A stretch of DNA of 64,000 nucleotides from RPQJ01 sp963712815 (GTDB taxonomy: Bacteria; Pseudomonadota; Gammaproteobacteria; Steroidobacterales; Steroidobacteraceae), in NCBI GenBank assembly GCA_963712815.1, contig CAVQJL010000012.1:682001-746000 (forward strand). Reading direction: 5' to 3'. Position numbers and translations under genes: made by a program. The notes under the pieces are model-generated. The model worked only from the letters and a program-made list of their open reading frames with translations. It did no database searches and had not been told where the DNA came from. Shown here piece by piece: positions 63,858 to 64,000 of this stretch. Every line of letters starts with the position of its first letter. Position 1 is the first letter of the stretch.

Positions 63858-64000
63858 GTGGCACACGTGACCCGGCACATCGGGCTGTCGCTCGGCGCCG
63901 ACATCTGCTGGCCGATCTGCTTCGAGGCGATCCTCAAGCGGCTCGAGCTGGCGATTCCCGCGGGCGGCGACACCCTCGGCTTCGAGGTGAGCCGGGTGAC
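63858..64000 (+). CDS. Start of an unrecognised gene, cut by the window edge
   Basis: GTG at 63858 opens a frame running to the window end (about 47 aa): MAHVTRHIGLSLGADICWPI, then CFEAILKRLELAIPAGGDTL. It starts 48 nt after the esterase stop in the same direction. The IGLSLGADICWP stretch suggests a nucleotide- or substrate-binding first strand and loop, but I cannot name the family. Whether it is an enzyme of the same pathway as the amidotransferase-like and esterase genes is open. Confidence 0.5.
   Translation, partial: MAHVTRHIGLSLGADICWPICFEAILKRLELAIPAGGDTLGFEVSRV

Overview
The window is about 64 kb of GC-rich, densely coding chromosome from a Gram-negative bacterium. BamD, OmpA, TonB-receptor, RND-efflux and lipoprotein genes show an outer membrane. 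ClpB, TtcA, RluD, PgeF, AspS-FmdB-DUF502 and the giant FAD/4Fe-4S oxidase are of gammaproteobacterial type, so a high-GC gammaproteobacterium near the Xanthomonadales/Nevskiales/Steroidobacterales is the best guess (inference; no rRNA or tRNA gene was seen). No phage, insertion sequence, transposase or CRISPR array was found. Many neighbouring genes overlap by 4 nt (GTGA/ATGA), which suggests translational coupling.

Layout, left to right. 1-0.9 kb: the end of a class D sortase and a small secreted protein with an LPQTA sorting tail. 0.9-9.9 kb, minus strand: hydrolase, aspS, DUF502, FmdB, clpB with a heat-shock-like promoter, a ZIP transporter, pgeF and rluD. 10-15.5 kb, plus strand: a BamD lipoprotein fused to an outer-membrane beta-barrel, then a 1323-aa DUF3683 oxidoreductase. 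15.5-24.2 kb: small envelope and housekeeping genes (OMP, DUF4404, secreted VOC protein, MliC-type lipoprotein, pirin, M49-like peptidase, DksA-like protein, GST). 24.2-28.9 kb, minus strand: a tightly overlapping four-gene cluster encoding a phosphatase fused to a degenerate ADP-ribosylglycohydrolase fold, an HExxH peptidase, an ATP-grasp ligase and a TPR-Asp/Asn beta-hydroxylase. 29.1-37.4 kb, minus strand: ttcA, an M32 peptidase with altered metal ligands, an RND pump with its adaptor, cysteine synthase and a MaoC hydratase. 37.5-41.4 kb: carbon storage (phaR, glgA, glgC) plus a WHy/LEA lipoprotein. 41.6-45.3 kb: a padR-HAAS-lipoprotein-DUF192 operon and ompA. 45.3-46.1 kb: a gene-free stretch with nested palindromes. 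46.1-52.7 kb: a TonB receptor and two convergent TPR-sulfotransferases. 53-58.6 kb: a frameshifted methyltransferase, a tandem retropepsin, ald, an SDR and an enoyl-CoA hydratase/isomerase. 59-64 kb: fadD, a cyclophilin, a class I glutamine-amidotransferase-like protein, an esterase broken by many frameshifts, and the start of an unrecognised gene.

The most unusual items are: (i) three palindromic elements (29.0, 58.7 and 58.9 kb) that share a 53-bp core but carry different, locus-specific inverted arms; (ii) the BamD-barrel fusion; (iii) the four-gene ATP-grasp/hydroxylase/peptidase/phosphatase cluster; (iv) the sortase with its LPQTA partner. The many frame changes near 62.9-63.8 kb look more like sequence errors than gene decay, so the right edge should be read with caution.
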